Assembly (NCBI RefSeq): GCF_022179225.1
Contig: NZ_BPQL01000014.1
Coordinates: forward strand, 27,826 to 91,825
DNA length: 64,000 bases
Source of the DNA: Methylobacterium goesingense
Lineage (GTDB): Bacteria > Pseudomonadota > Alphaproteobacteria > Rhizobiales > Beijerinckiaceae
Direction: 5' to 3'
Shown: positions 8,751 to 16,877 of the stretch, piece by piece
Position numbering within the stretch: position 1 is the stretch's first letter
How the letters are laid out: each line of letters opens with the position of its first letter
Notes under the pieces: generated by a model
What the model was told of the DNA's origin: nothing
What the model saw: the letters and a program-made list of their open reading frames with translations, nothing else
The model's database searches: none
Position numbers and translations under genes: made by a program

Positions 8751-9185
8751 TCAAGACGCCGCCACCACCGTCAGCAGCGTGCCCTCCACCCCCGTCACCC
8801 GCACCCGCGTGCCCAGCGGCGCGTCCGGGCCGGTAACGCGCCAGAGGGTGTCGTTGACGCGGATATGCCCCTCGCCGGCCACGATCGGGGCCGCGAGCGG
8901 GTAGTCGCGCCCCACCAGCCCCTGGGCGCCCTGGTTCAGGGTGTTCGCCGCCCGGCTCCGCCGGCTCGCCACCACGGCGAACAGCACGGAGAGGATGCCA
9001 AAGAGCAGAATCTGGCCCTGCCAGGGCATCGGCACGAGGAGGATCTGCAGCCCCGTGACCAGGGCGGCGAGGCCGAGCCAGAGCAGGAACACGCCGGAGG
9101 CGACGAGCTCCGTCCCCATCAGCACGAGGCCGATCAGGATCCAGGTCCAGGCGGGTCCGATCGCCTCGACGAACGACGCGATCAT
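8751..9185 (-). CDS. NfeD-family membrane protein
   Basis: A 144-residue short (NfeD1b-type) protein with three or so hydrophobic helices (residues 10-75), followed by an OB-fold domain ending NDTLWRVTGPDAPLGTRVRVTGVEGTLLTV, the signature of the soluble NfeD domain. NfeD proteins pair with SPFH/stomatin proteins and modulate their assembly in the membrane. Its ATG (9185) overlaps the stop of the SPFH gene by four bases (ATGA), the conserved qmcA-nfeD operon arrangement. Confidence 0.92.
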   Translation of the reverse strand: MIASFVEAIGPAWTWILIGLVLMGTELVASGVFLLWLGLAALVTGLQILLVPMPWQGQILLFGILSVLFAVVASRRSRAANTLNQGAQGLVGRDYPLAAPIVAGEGHIRVNDTLWRVTGPDAPLGTRVRVTGVEGTLLTVVAAS

Positions 9186-10162
9186 CGGGCGCCGCCCCCG
9201 ACATTCGGCGGCAATCCGCTGCTCTTGCGGGCCGGCGCGCCCTCGCCGAAGACGCTGCGGGTGATCTCGGCGATGCCGCCGAGCGTGCCGGCGAGTGCGG
9301 CCGCCTCGATCGGCACCACCACCACGCGCTGGTTCGGGGCCGTGGCGATGGCCTTGACCGCCTCCACGTACTTCTCGGCCACGAGGAAGTTCGCCGCCGC
9401 GATGTCGCCCTTGGCGATGGCCTCGCTCACGAGCTGGGTCGCGCGCGCCTCGGCCTCGGCCCCGCGCTCGCGGGCCTCCGCATCGCGGAACGCCGCCTCC
9501 TTTCGGCCCTCCGCCTCCAGGATCGCGGATTGCTTGCGGCCCTCCGCGCGCAGGATCTCCGCCTGCCGGTGCCCCTCCGCCTCCAGCACGGAGGCGCGCT
9601 TCTCCCGCTCGGCCTTCATCTGGCGAGCCATGGCGCCGGCGAGGTCGGCGGGGGGCACGATGTCCTTGATCTCGATACGGGTCATCTTCACGCCCCAGGG
9701 CGAGGCCGCTGCATCCATCACCCGCAGCAGGCGCTCGTTGATCTCGTCGCGGTGCGAGAGCAGCTGGTCGAGGTCCATCGAGCCGACGACCGTGCGGATG
9801 TTCGTCATCGTCAGGGTCATCACCGCCACCTCGAGCTTCGAGACCTCGTAGGAGGCCCGCGCCGCGTCGAGCACCTGGTAGAACACAACCGCGTCGATCC
9901 GGACCCCGGCATTGTCGCGGGTGAAGGCCTCCTGGCTCGGCACGTCGATGACCTGCTCCATCACGTTCACCCGCCGGCCGATGCGCTCGACGTAGGGCGC
10001 GATGAGGCCGAGGCCGGATTCCAGGCTGCGATGGTACTTGCCGAAGCGCTCCACCGTGTAGACGTGGCCCTGCGGCACGATGTTGATGCCGATGGCAAGC
10101 GTCACCACCACGAGTGCCACCAGCACCACGGCCGCCACGCTCACCCCCACGGACAGGTCCAT
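9182..10162 (-). CDS. qmcA: SPFH/paraslipin-family protein, QmcA-like
   Basis: The 326-residue protein has an N-terminal membrane anchor (residues 7-28) followed by the SPFH domain (INIVPQGHVYTVERFGKYHRSLESGLGLIAPY). A long Ala/Glu/Arg coiled coil rich in AEG repeats (about residues 190-260) comes next, then a short C-terminal tail. This is the paraslipin/QmcA architecture, forming large ring assemblies at the inner membrane and often associated with FtsH or membrane microdomains. It is translationally coupled with the downstream NfeD gene by a 4-base overlap. Confidence 0.92.
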   Translation of the reverse strand: MDLSVGVSVAAVVLVALVVVTLAIGINIVPQGHVYTVERFGKYHRSLESGLGLIAPYVERIGRRVNVMEQVIDVPSQEAFTRDNAGVRIDAVVFYQVLDAARASYEVSKLEVAVMTLTMTNIRTVVGSMDLDQLLSHRDEINERLLRVMDAAASPWGVKMTRIEIKDIVPPADLAGAMARQMKAEREKRASVLEAEGHRQAEILRAEGRKQSAILEAEGRKEAAFRDAEARERGAEAEARATQLVSEAIAKGDIAAANFLVAEKYVEAVKAIATAPNQRVVVVPIEAAALAGTLGGIAEITRSVFGEGAPARKSSGLPPNVGGGAR

Positions 10163-10297
10163 GCTCCGAGCCCCCGCTGCCCCAAATCCCGATGTCCCCG
10201 GGCATTGACACCGGCGGGCGGGGCGGATGCAAGCGGCGGGCGGCGCCCACGCGGAACGGCGCCGCCGGTTCGTCTCGGATCGTGCGCGGAGCCGCCC

Positions 10298-11608
10298 TCA
10301 GCGCGCCCAGACGCCGAGGCGCTCGGCGCGGGCATGGTCTTCGGCCGCCACGAGGTCGGGCGTGGCCTCCGGCGAGGCACGGCCACCGCCGTTGAACAGC
10401 ACCACCTCGGAGAGGTCGCGCCCGTCCACCGCGCAGAGCCGGGCCTCGCTGCCCGCCACGGGCTGGCAGGTCACGGTGCGCCCGGCCAGGTAGCGGGTGA
10501 GTTCGTCGGCTTGGCCCCCGCGCACCCATTCGACACCGAACAGGCGCACCAGCTTGCCGGCGACGCGCAGGGTCGCGGTGTCGATGACTTCGACAGGACC
10601 GGTCAGTTCGTTGGCGCGCGCGGGCTTGGGCTGGTTCTCCTCGGGCAGGGCCGGGCTCATGTCGGGCGCGCTCGGCGGATTCCCGGTAGCGGCGGGCGGC
10701 TGGACCTGCGCCTGGCTCCGGGTCTCGGGCGTGGACGCCTCCTCCTCGGTGCTGTTCCGGCCGCCGATGGCCGTCACCAGGGCGACGAGGGCGACGCCGC
10801 CGACGATAAGGCCGAGGGGGAGCGCGCGGCGCGAGAGGGCGTCGCGCAGGGTGTTGCGGTCGCGGGCGACGTCGCGCAGCCGCGAGGTGGTGTCGGCGAT
10901 CCGGCCGCGCGCGTAGCCGGTAAGGCTGCGCGTGCCCTCCCGCAGGCGAAGCGAGGCGCGTGCGGACCGGCCCGGCTCGGCCGGTGCACCGCCCTCGACC
11001 GGCGCGGCCGAAGGATCGGCGGCGGGGGCACGCTGCGGCCTCAGGGCGGCCGCCCGGTCGGAGATCGCGGTGGACATCGCCTGGGCCGCCGCCCGGCCAC
11101 GCGTGAGCGAGCGCGCCATGAGGGAACGGGCCAGGAGCGACTGCGCCCCGACGAAGCGCGCGGTCGCCACCCTGAAATCCTCCACCGGCACTGCGGGCTC
11201 GGCCGGCGGCTCGGGAACAGGCTCCGGCTCGGGCGGCGGCGGCAGGAACAGGGCGGGGTGCCGATCCCGCAGCTCGGCGAAGAGCGCTTCGATCGGCATC
11301 GGCACCGTTCGGCCATCGGCCTCGGTGAGAAGGCGCGGAGCGCCCGCGCGGTCGACCACGCGGTAGAAGGGCGCTTCCGTCAGGGGCGCGAGGGACGCTT
11401 CCGCCAGGAGGCTGAGCGTGCGCTCGGCCACGGGATAGACGTTCTGCCGGGCGATCTCCTCCGCGATCCGCGCTCGCAGGGCATCGCGGCTGGCCGCCGG
11501 CGCGGCCTGTCCCACCTCGCGGGCGGCGGGCGGGGGTGAAGTCCGTTCATCCAAGACGGGAGGCACTTCCAAGCTGCGAGGCACTTCCAAGATGCGCGGC
11601 ACTTCCAA
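10298..11608 (-). CDS. Membrane-anchored protein with a degenerate thermonuclease-like domain
   Basis: The long frame encodes up to 436 residues: an Ala/Pro/Arg-rich N-terminal half, one transmembrane helix (LPLGLIVGGVALVALVTAI, about residues 264-282), a Pro-rich linker, and a C-terminal domain (about 335-436) reading VIDTATLRVAGKLVRLFGVE and ending AERLGVWAR, as in staphylococcal-nuclease-fold proteins. Against the family, the first Arg (KLVRL) and a later Arg (EARLCAV) remain. The catalytic Asp of the DGDT motif is Ala, and the Glu after GIDAP is absent, so nuclease activity is doubtful. The start is uncertain: no ATG is available, and TTG codons at 11608, 11590, 11572 and 11554 lie in an 18-nt repeat. 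Confidence 0.65.
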   Translation of the reverse strand: MEVPRILEVPRSLEVPPVLDERTSPPPAAREVGQAAPAASRDALRARIAEEIARQNVYPVAERTLSLLAEASLAPLTEAPFYRVVDRAGAPRLLTEADGRTVPMPIEALFAELRDRHPALFLPPPPEPEPVPEPPAEPAVPVEDFRVATARFVGAQSLLARSLMARSLTRGRAAAQAMSTAISDRAAALRPQRAPAADPSAAPVEGGAPAEPGRSARASLRLREGTRSLTGYARGRIADTTSRLRDVARDRNTLRDALSRRALPLGLIVGGVALVALVTAIGGRNSTEEEASTPETRSQAQVQPPAATGNPPSAPDMSPALPEENQPKPARANELTGPVEVIDTATLRVAGKLVRLFGVEWVRGGQADELTRYLAGRTVTCQPVAGSEARLCAVDGRDLSEVVLFNGGGRASPEATPDLVAAEDHARAERLGVWAR

Positions 11609-11615
11609 GACTTAC
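11544..11615. repeat. 18-nt tandem repeat carrying a ladder of TTG codons
   Basis: Four 18-nt units run from 11544. The + strand consensus is GGCACTTCCAAGATGCGC, and the units at 11562, 11580 and 11598 share GGCACTTCCAAG exactly. On the minus strand each unit contains an in-frame TTG, and the translated repeat is LEVPRS/I/V. The array overlaps the start region of the thermonuclease-like gene. Confidence 0.75.
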
Positions 11616-11670
11616 GCCACTCCGGCCCCGGCGTGACGACCGCGCCGGGCCGAGGTCACGCACGACGATG

Positions 11671-12555
11671 TCACGCACCACGTTGACGACCCGCTATAGC
11701 GCTGAGCGCGCCAGCACCATAGCGGCGCAGGACACGGCTCGATTCGGCCACGATGACCGGGCGCGGTCCGGCGAAGCTGATGGTCAGGGTCAGCTCGGAA
11801 ACGCCCTGCGAGCGGGCGCCGCGGGCCGGATTGTCGGCTCGGAAGTCGAACGTGGTCCGTACGATGCAGGTCGCGGTGGCGGCGTTGCAGGCCGTGTGGG
11901 TGGCGCCGCCCTGGGCTTCGTAGCGCCGCTCGGGCCAGCGCCGGACGAAGCGGCGCTTCTCCGCCATCAGGGCGGCGAGGGACAGGCTGCGGCCGTGGAA
12001 CTGGACGCGCTCGGCGTAGAAGCGGGGCGCAGCCGCAACCATGCCGTCGCCGGAACCGGAGACGCTGTCGAGATACGTGTCGGTCAGGCGGGTCGCGGCG
12101 ATGGCCCAGGCAGGGAAGTTCGCCTCGGACGCAGTGGCGGGTGCCATCGCGGGCGTCCGCGCGATGCGGGGGCGGACGCGCAGATAGTCGGATGCCTCCT
12201 CGCGGGCGCCCACGCCGCGCCGGGTCTCAGGGGCCGGGGTCGCGAGGCGACGGCGCTGTGCGGCCATGGGCAGCCGCTCGGGGCGGCTCGCCTCCTGGGC
12301 GGCCTCGTTCGTCTCCTTGACCGGCGGCGTCTCGGCGAGGGATCGCGGAGCGGCGGGTTTCGTCTCGGGTGCCTCGGCGGCCGGCCGGCCGGCCAGTGCC
12401 TTCTCGGGCGCCGGGGTCTCGGTCGGCTGACGGGCCGGAGGATCGACCCAGCCCGGACGCGTCTGCGCCTGCGCGAACCCCGCCGACAGGGCGAGCCCCA
12501 CCAGGGCGGTCGAGCAGGGCAGTCGGAAGCCGTCGAAGCGGGAGCCGTGGCGCAT
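11671..12555 (-). CDS. Exported NTF2-like hypothetical protein
   Basis: The 294-residue product starts at ATG 12555 with a signal peptide (CSTALVGLALSAGFAQAQ, residues 14-31). A long Ala/Pro/Glu/Arg-rich disordered region follows to about residue 150. The C-terminal domain runs from FPAWAIAATRLTDTYLDSVSG through YAERVQFHGRSLSLAALMAEKRRFVRRWPERRY to CNAATATCIVRTTFDFRADNPARG. That helix-plus-strands pattern resembles SnoaL/NTF2-like folds found at the end of exported proteins in Methylobacterium relatives, and the CNAATATC pair could form a disulfide. The fold is inferred from pattern only and the function is unknown. Confidence 0.75.
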   Translation of the reverse strand: MRHGSRFDGFRLPCSTALVGLALSAGFAQAQTRPGWVDPPARQPTETPAPEKALAGRPAAEAPETKPAAPRSLAETPPVKETNEAAQEASRPERLPMAAQRRRLATPAPETRRGVGAREEASDYLRVRPRIARTPAMAPATASEANFPAWAIAATRLTDTYLDSVSGSGDGMVAAAPRFYAERVQFHGRSLSLAALMAEKRRFVRRWPERRYEAQGGATHTACNAATATCIVRTTFDFRADNPARGARSQGVSELTLTISFAGPRPVIVAESSRVLRRYGAGALSAIAGRQRGA

Positions 12556-13001
12556 GGCACATCACCGGGGTCGCGGCCAGGTTTCGGGATGGAACGTATG
12601 GGTCGGACCGATCGACCGAGGGGAAACGTCGTCCGGCCTCGCTAAGTTTCCCTGAATCGTAACGGGTTCCGCGGCCATCGGAGGGAATGCGGGAATAGCG
12701 GGGCTGTGTGTCCGCCCGGGCATTGTCATCCGCGCCGAGAATGTCGCCCGCGCCCGCATCGTCGTCGACGCCGGCATTGTCTTCGACGCCGGCATTGTCT
12801 TCGACGCGACCCTTGTCATTGCCAAGCCTGCGCCCAACTTGTGGTGCTTCGGGTCCGGGCCCCTCTGGCGGTCGAGGCGTTGACCGTGATGTCGGACCCT
12901 TCCATGCCTTTGCGCTGACGCGGCGCGAGTGCACCGGAGGGTTGAGACCCCATGCTTCATCGTTGCTTCCTGCCGTCCCCGTCCGCCCCTGGAGTGCCGC
13001 G
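12556..13001. other. Divergent intergenic region with a six-unit 18-nt repeat
   Basis: This 446-base gap separates the divergent exported protein (start 12555) and the lipid kinase (start 13002). Its only A+T-richer patch is near 12641-12665 (CTAAGTTTCCCTGAATCGTAA), a possible promoter zone for one or both genes. The middle is occupied by the tandem array at 12722-12829. Open frames cross it on both strands, but they are hexapeptide translations of the repeat and are not considered genes. Confidence 0.6.
12722..12829. repeat. Six degenerate 18-nt tandem units
   Basis: Units start at 12722, 12740, 12758, 12776, 12794 and 12812, an exact 18-nt period. The consensus is ATTGTCTTCGACGCCGGC; the units at 12776 and 12794 are nearly identical and the outer ones diverge. 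Because 18 is divisible by three, every frame translates as hexapeptides; one minus-strand frame gives VEDNAG VEDNAG VDDDAG. It is the longest member of the tandem-repeat class in this window. Confidence 0.8.
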
Positions 13002-13934
13002 ATGAGCGCCGCGTCCCAGGCTGCGCCGCGCAAGGCCCTCCTCCTCGTCAACCCGAAGGCCCGAAACGGCGGCTTCTCCCTGGAGGAGGTGCGCAACGTC
13101 CTGCGCGAGGGGGGCATCACCCCGTTCGAGCCGGAGGGCGATGCCGACTGCACCGCCGTGATCAAGCGCCACGCGGAGGGCTGCGACCTCGTCATCCTGG
13201 GGGGCGGCGACGGTACCCTGAACGCGGCAGCCCCCGCCCTGGTCGAGACCGGCCTGCCTCTGGGCATCCTGCCGCTCGGCACCGCCAACGACCTCGCCCG
13301 CTCCCTCGGCCTGCCGGTGGACCCCGTGGATGCGGCCCGCCTCATCACCACCGAGGAGGCCCGGCCGGCCGATCTCGGCTGCGTCAACGGACACTACTAC
13401 TTCAACGTGGCCAGCATCGGCTTCTCGGCCGATCTCGCCGGCGACCTCACGGCGGAATCGAAGAAGACCTGGGGCACCCTCGGCTACGGCATCGCCGCAA
13501 TCCGGGTGCTGCGGCGGATGCGGCCGTTCACGGTGTATATCGAGCATGACGGTCAGACCGAGACCGTGCGCACCATTCAGGTCTCGGTGGGGAATGGACG
13601 CCACTACGGCGGCGGCATGACCGTCGAGGAGACCGCGACCGTCGACGACGGCAAGCTCGATTTCTACAGCCTGGAGGTCGCCCATTGGTGGCGCCTGTTG
13701 ATGCTGCTGCCCGCCCTGCGCAAGGGCACCCAGGGCAAGGCCGCGGACGTGCGCGCCTTCAGCACCACGGAGATCGTCGTCAAGACCAAGAAGCCGCGCC
13801 CGGTCAACACCGACGGCGAACTCTCGACCTACACCCCGGCGCACTTCAAGGTTCTGCCGAAGGCCGTGCGGATCATCAGCCCGGCCCCGGCCGAGCGGCC
13901 CGGCGTGGCCGCGGGGCCAACCCCGGGGCGCTGA
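13002..13934 (+). CDS. Diacylglycerol kinase-family lipid kinase (YegS/BmrU-like)
   Basis: The 310-residue protein begins at ATG 13002 (MSAASQAAPRKALLLVNPKA). Hallmarks are NPKARNG near the N terminus; the nucleotide-binding ILGGGDGTLNAAAPAL (GGDGT loop, about residue 70); LPLGTANDLARSLGLP; and a C-terminal beta-sandwich with NGRHYGGGMTVEETATVDDGKLD. Such enzymes phosphorylate diacylglycerol, phosphatidylglycerol or sphingoid substrates with ATP; which one is not evident. The preferred start gives the usual family length, although the frame is open back to 12708 through the repeat array. Confidence 0.92.
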   Translation: MSAASQAAPRKALLLVNPKARNGGFSLEEVRNVLREGGITPFEPEGDADCTAVIKRHAEGCDLVILGGGDGTLNAAAPALVETGLPLGILPLGTANDLARSLGLPVDPVDAARLITTEEARPADLGCVNGHYYFNVASIGFSADLAGDLTAESKKTWGTLGYGIAAIRVLRRMRPFTVYIEHDGQTETVRTIQVSVGNGRHYGGGMTVEETATVDDGKLDFYSLEVAHWWRLLMLLPALRKGTQGKAADVRAFSTTEIVVKTKKPRPVNTDGELSTYTPAHFKVLPKAVRIISPAPAERPGVAAGPTPGR

Positions 13935-13998
13935 CCGGCGGGCGCCTGCCCCGCGCGGCGCCGGCCCCCTTTTCGCTCCGTCATCTCCCTTTTCGCTC

Positions 13999-14031
13999 GA
14001 CCGGCCTTCCGATGTGTTCCGAAGGCCGGTC
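13999..14031 (+). terminator. 11-bp hairpin between the lipid kinase and terC-like genes
   Basis: A perfect stem GACCGGCCTTC/GAAGGCCGGTC with an 11-nt loop lies 65 bases after the kinase stop and 24 before the TerC GTG. No U tract follows, so it is a weak intrinsic terminator at best or a leader structure of the TerC gene. It does not look like a yybP-ykoY riboswitch to me. Two copies of CCCTTTTCGCTC lie just upstream. Confidence 0.5.
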
Positions 14032-14054
14032 CCGTCTCCCGGAACGAGGTCCAC

Positions 14055-14804
14055 GTGGACAGCCTGCTTCAACTCGCCAACGACCCCACCGCCTGGGCGG
14101 CCCTCGCCACCCTCGTGGTGATGGAGGTCGTGCTCGGCATCGACAACCTCATCTTCATCTCGATCATCACCAACAAGCTGCCGCCGGAGAAGCAGCAGAG
14201 CGCCCGGCGCATCGGCATCGGCCTCGCCCTCGTCCTACGCCTCGGGCTGCTCGCCACCATCGCCTACATCGTCGCGTTGACGCAGCCGATCATCGAGGTG
14301 TTCGGCAAGGGCTTCTCCTGGCGGGACCTGATCCTCATCGCGGGCGGCCTGTTCCTGCTCTGGAAGGCCACCAAGGAGATCCATCACAGCGTCGATCCGG
14401 ACTCCAAGGAGAGCGATGTCGGCGGGATGCAGCTCGGCTTCGCGGCGGCGATCGGCCAGATCCTGGTCCTCGACCTCGTCTTCTCCATCGACAGCATCAT
14501 CACGGCGGTGGGTATGACGGAGCACGTGCCGATCATGGTGATCGCCGTGGTCTCGGCCGTGACCGTGATGCTGCTCGCCGCCGACCCGCTCGCCCGCTTC
14601 ATCGCCGCGAACCCGACCGTGGTGATGCTGGCGCTGGGCTTCCTCATCATGATCGGCATGACGCTGATCGCGGAGGGCTTCGGGGCCCACGTGCCGAAGG
14701 GCTACATCTACACCGCCATGGCCTTCTCGGCGGGCGTCGAGGGCCTGAACATCCTGGCGCGCCGGCGCAAGCGCGGACAAGCCGGCGGCGCGCCCCGATC
14801 CTGA
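14055..14804 (+). CDS. TerC-family integral membrane protein
   Basis: The 249-residue protein has seven to eight transmembrane helices. It carries the TerC signature acids in [23 protein letters not shown] (helix 1-2) and again in [19 protein letters not shown] (helix 5), where Asp and Glu/Asn in the membrane form a metal site. TerC proteins such as Alx and YceF types export manganese or other metals, or load metal onto exported proteins. The start is GTG 14055, preceded by GAACGAGGTCC. It is followed by a strong terminator and is probably monocistronic. Confidence 0.93.
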   Translation: MDSLLQLANDPTAWAALATLVVMEVVLGIDNLIFISIITNKLPPEKQQSARRIGIGLALVLRLGLLATIAYIVALTQPIIEVFGKGFSWRDLILIAGGLFLLWKATKEIHHSVDPDSKESDVGGMQLGFAAAIGQILVLDLVFSIDSIITAVGMTEHVPIMVIAVVSAVTVMLLAADPLARFIAANPTVVMLALGFLIMIGMTLIAEGFGAHVPKGYIYTAMAFSAGVEGLNILARRRKRGQAGGAPRS

Positions 14805-14852
14805 GGGAGGCTGCGTCCAGACCGGACGTGGTTAACGTTTTCACGGGAAAAC

Positions 14853-14889
14853 AAAGGGCTCGACCGGGAAACCGGCCGAGCCCTTTTCT
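14853..14889. terminator. Bidirectional rho-independent terminator
   Basis: The stem AAAGGGCTCG(A)CCGG/CCGG(C)CGAGCCCTTT with loop GAAA has a single internal mismatch. It is flanked by TTTTCTT on the + strand and by TTTGTTTTCCC on the minus strand. It sits between the convergent TerC gene and the acid phosphatase gene, so it can end both transcripts. Confidence 0.85.
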
Positions 14890-14967
14890 TAATGCCCCGA
14901 ACGCTCTCGGTTCGAGGCCGGGATTTCCATGTCCGGCGCAGTGATCCCCCTGCGGCCTGGCCGAAGC

Positions 14968-15813
14968 CTACAGGACGGGCTCGCGGGCGGCGGCCTCCTC
15001 GCGGGCGCAGACGGCCTGATCCGGCGCCGTGCCCCCACTCGTGACCAGCTTGCCTAGTTCCACCCGGGCCTTCTCGAGATCGGCGCGGAAACCCGGATCG
15101 CCCTGCAGGGCGGCGTAGACGGCACTGGCGGCGGTGCGGCCGGCTTCGATGTCGCTGACCCAGTGCAGGCCGCAGACAATGCGGCTCTCACCGTAGGACC
15201 GGGCCCGCACGAAGAACTGCGTGGCCTTCTCGGGCATGAGCGCGGCCATGATCGCCGCATAGGTCCAGGCCTGGGTCGCGTGGCTCGACGGGAAGCTGAA
15301 GGCGTTGTCCAGTTCGGAGGTCCGCACGACGCAGATCTCCGCGTCGTTGCCGACGAAGGGGCGCAGGCGGCGGTAGTGCATCTTGGGTGCCCGGGTCGCG
15401 CGCGCGATATCGAGGCGGGTGCGCTCCAAGAGGGTCATCAGGGCCGGCGCCCGCGACTGGTCGATGCGTTGGCCGATGACGCAGGCGAAGTCGTCGAGGA
15501 TGGCCGAGGCGCCGTCCGCCACATCGGTGGTGGCCAAGGCCCAGCGTGGGCCGCCCTTGAGGGAGCGGGTGGCGTTGAAGGCCGCTTTGTCGGCGGCCTC
15601 CGCCGCCGATTGGCCCCGGGGCGGCGCACTCAGGATGGCGACGGTGTCGGGAGCCTGGGCATCCGTGAGATAGGGTGCGCGGGCCGGCTTGCCCGGCGTC
15701 AGGGGCGTCACGCCGACGGCTGGCGCGGAGGCCGGCTTCTGCGCGGCATCCTGTGCCACGGCCGCCAGGGGCGAGGCGGCGAGGAACGTCAGGACGAGGG
15801 TCAGGCGGGCCAT
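14968..15813 (-). CDS. Class A (PAP2-type) acid phosphatase
   Basis: The 281-residue precursor starts at ATG 15813 with a signal peptide ending near AVAQ (residue 20). The vanadium-haloperoxidase/PAP2 signature is complete: KMHYRRLRP (KX6RP), FSFPSSHATQAW (PSGH variant with Ser for Gly) and SRIVCGLHWVSD (SRX5HX3D, catalytic His). This matches PhoN-type periplasmic nonspecific acid phosphatases, which release phosphate from organic monoesters. The alternative start at 15891 would add a non-signal extension and is less likely. Confidence 0.9.
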   Translation of the reverse strand: MARLTLVLTFLAASPLAAVAQDAAQKPASAPAVGVTPLTPGKPARAPYLTDAQAPDTVAILSAPPRGQSAAEAADKAAFNATRSLKGGPRWALATTDVADGASAILDDFACVIGQRIDQSRAPALMTLLERTRLDIARATRAPKMHYRRLRPFVGNDAEICVVRTSELDNAFSFPSSHATQAWTYAAIMAALMPEKATQFFVRARSYGESRIVCGLHWVSDIEAGRTAASAVYAALQGDPGFRADLEKARVELGKLVTSGGTAPDQAVCAREEAAAREPVL

Positions 15814-15973
15814 CGGCGTCTCGGGATCAGAGTTGAGCAAAGAGCATGTGCCTCGAGAGCGTAACACCCTCTTGCAACAGGCATATGGCATTCCTGATCT
15901 GAACGCGGCCCGACCCGATCTCGCTCCCGTCTAAAACGTCCGACTTTATCGACGCAGGTCGGGCGATGTGTCC

Positions 15974-16765
15974 TCAGAGCCTCTGGGCGCCGTGTCCGGC
16001 GAGCCGGCGCGCGGCGTCGCCCAGACCCGCATGATCGCGGCCTCCGCTCAGGGCATAGGCGGTGTGGGCGGCGGTCCAGTAGGCGGTCTCGCCGTCGCCC
16101 GGGCTGGTGACCTCGCTGTGCGAACCGGCCGTGGCCGACCCGCGAGTGGCGAAGAGCGAGACCTCCCCGAGGGCGCCGGCATCGATCACGACCTCGACGC
16201 CGGCCCCGTTCCGGGCCGGGACGATCTGCACGTCGCGCACGATCCAGTCCGCAGGCAGGTCCGGCAGGCTGATGCCGGTCGCGGCACTGATGCCGTCGCG
16301 GTCGTAGGAGCCTACCAGTCCGCGCTGGGACGCGATGCGGGCACGGACCTGCGCGGCCTCGCGGGCATGGCGGGCATCGGCGACGAGGGCCGGGTCGACG
16401 GACGCCGCGAAGGTGTCGGGCACACCGAGGAACGGTCCGTCCGAATGGGCGAGCCAGCCGGTTCCCACCAGGACCGCGATGACGGCGGCCCGGCGCAAGC
16501 GGTCACCGAACCGGCGCCAGGCGAGATTGCGGTCGAGGCGCCGCGCCGCGACGCGGTTGCGCTCCGGGCCGGGACCGGGCAGCGCGGCGAAGGCCTGGCG
16601 CAGGGCGTCCCGGTCGTGGAGCTCAGCCATGATCAGCGCGGCGGTCTCGGGGTGGCGCGCGAGATGCGCTTCCACGTCGAGGCGGCGAAGGCCTTCGAGC
16701 TGCCCGTCGACATAGGCGGTGAGGTCGTTCTCGGTGATCGGATCGATCATCGCTGTCGGTTCCAT
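15974..16765 (-). CDS. Membrane anti-sigma factor for the adjacent ECF sigma
   Basis: The 263-residue protein has an N-terminal helical domain (ITENDLTAYVDGQLEGLRRL with VEAHLARHPETAAL, residues 10-45) typical of ECF anti-sigma domains without the zinc HxxxCxxC motif. A single transmembrane helix (RRAAVIAVLVGTGWLAH, about 90-107) and a periplasmic C-terminal domain of about 150 residues follow. It lies 112 bases downstream of the sigma gene on the same strand. By family logic the C-terminal domain would sense an envelope signal and release the sigma factor; the signal is unknown. Confidence 0.87.
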   Translation of the reverse strand: MEPTAMIDPITENDLTAYVDGQLEGLRRLDVEAHLARHPETAALIMAELHDRDALRQAFAALPGPGPERNRVAARRLDRNLAWRRFGDRLRRAAVIAVLVGTGWLAHSDGPFLGVPDTFAASVDPALVADARHAREAAQVRARIASQRGLVGSYDRDGISAATGISLPDLPADWIVRDVQIVPARNGAGVEVVIDAGALGEVSLFATRGSATAGSHSEVTSPGDGETAYWTAAHTAYALSGGRDHAGLGDAARRLAGHGAQRL

Positions 16766-16877
16766 GGCGTCGGCTCCGGTCAGATACAGGGGGCGCGTCC
16801 CTGGACAAGACGTCCCGGCCGCGCTTCGGGGATGATCCGACCCTGGAGGTCCTGGTCCGCCCCGGAATTCATGCGAT

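Noticed and set aside
12227..13387. Minus-strand frame with VEDNAG hexapeptide repeats
   Set aside because: The repeats come from the 18-nt DNA array read through; flanking parts are shadows of the lipid kinase and of the exported protein in another frame.
13935..14054. A yybP-ykoY manganese riboswitch before the terC-like gene
   Set aside because: Only 120 bases are available and the expected conserved loop sequences were not seen; there is just a simple hairpin.
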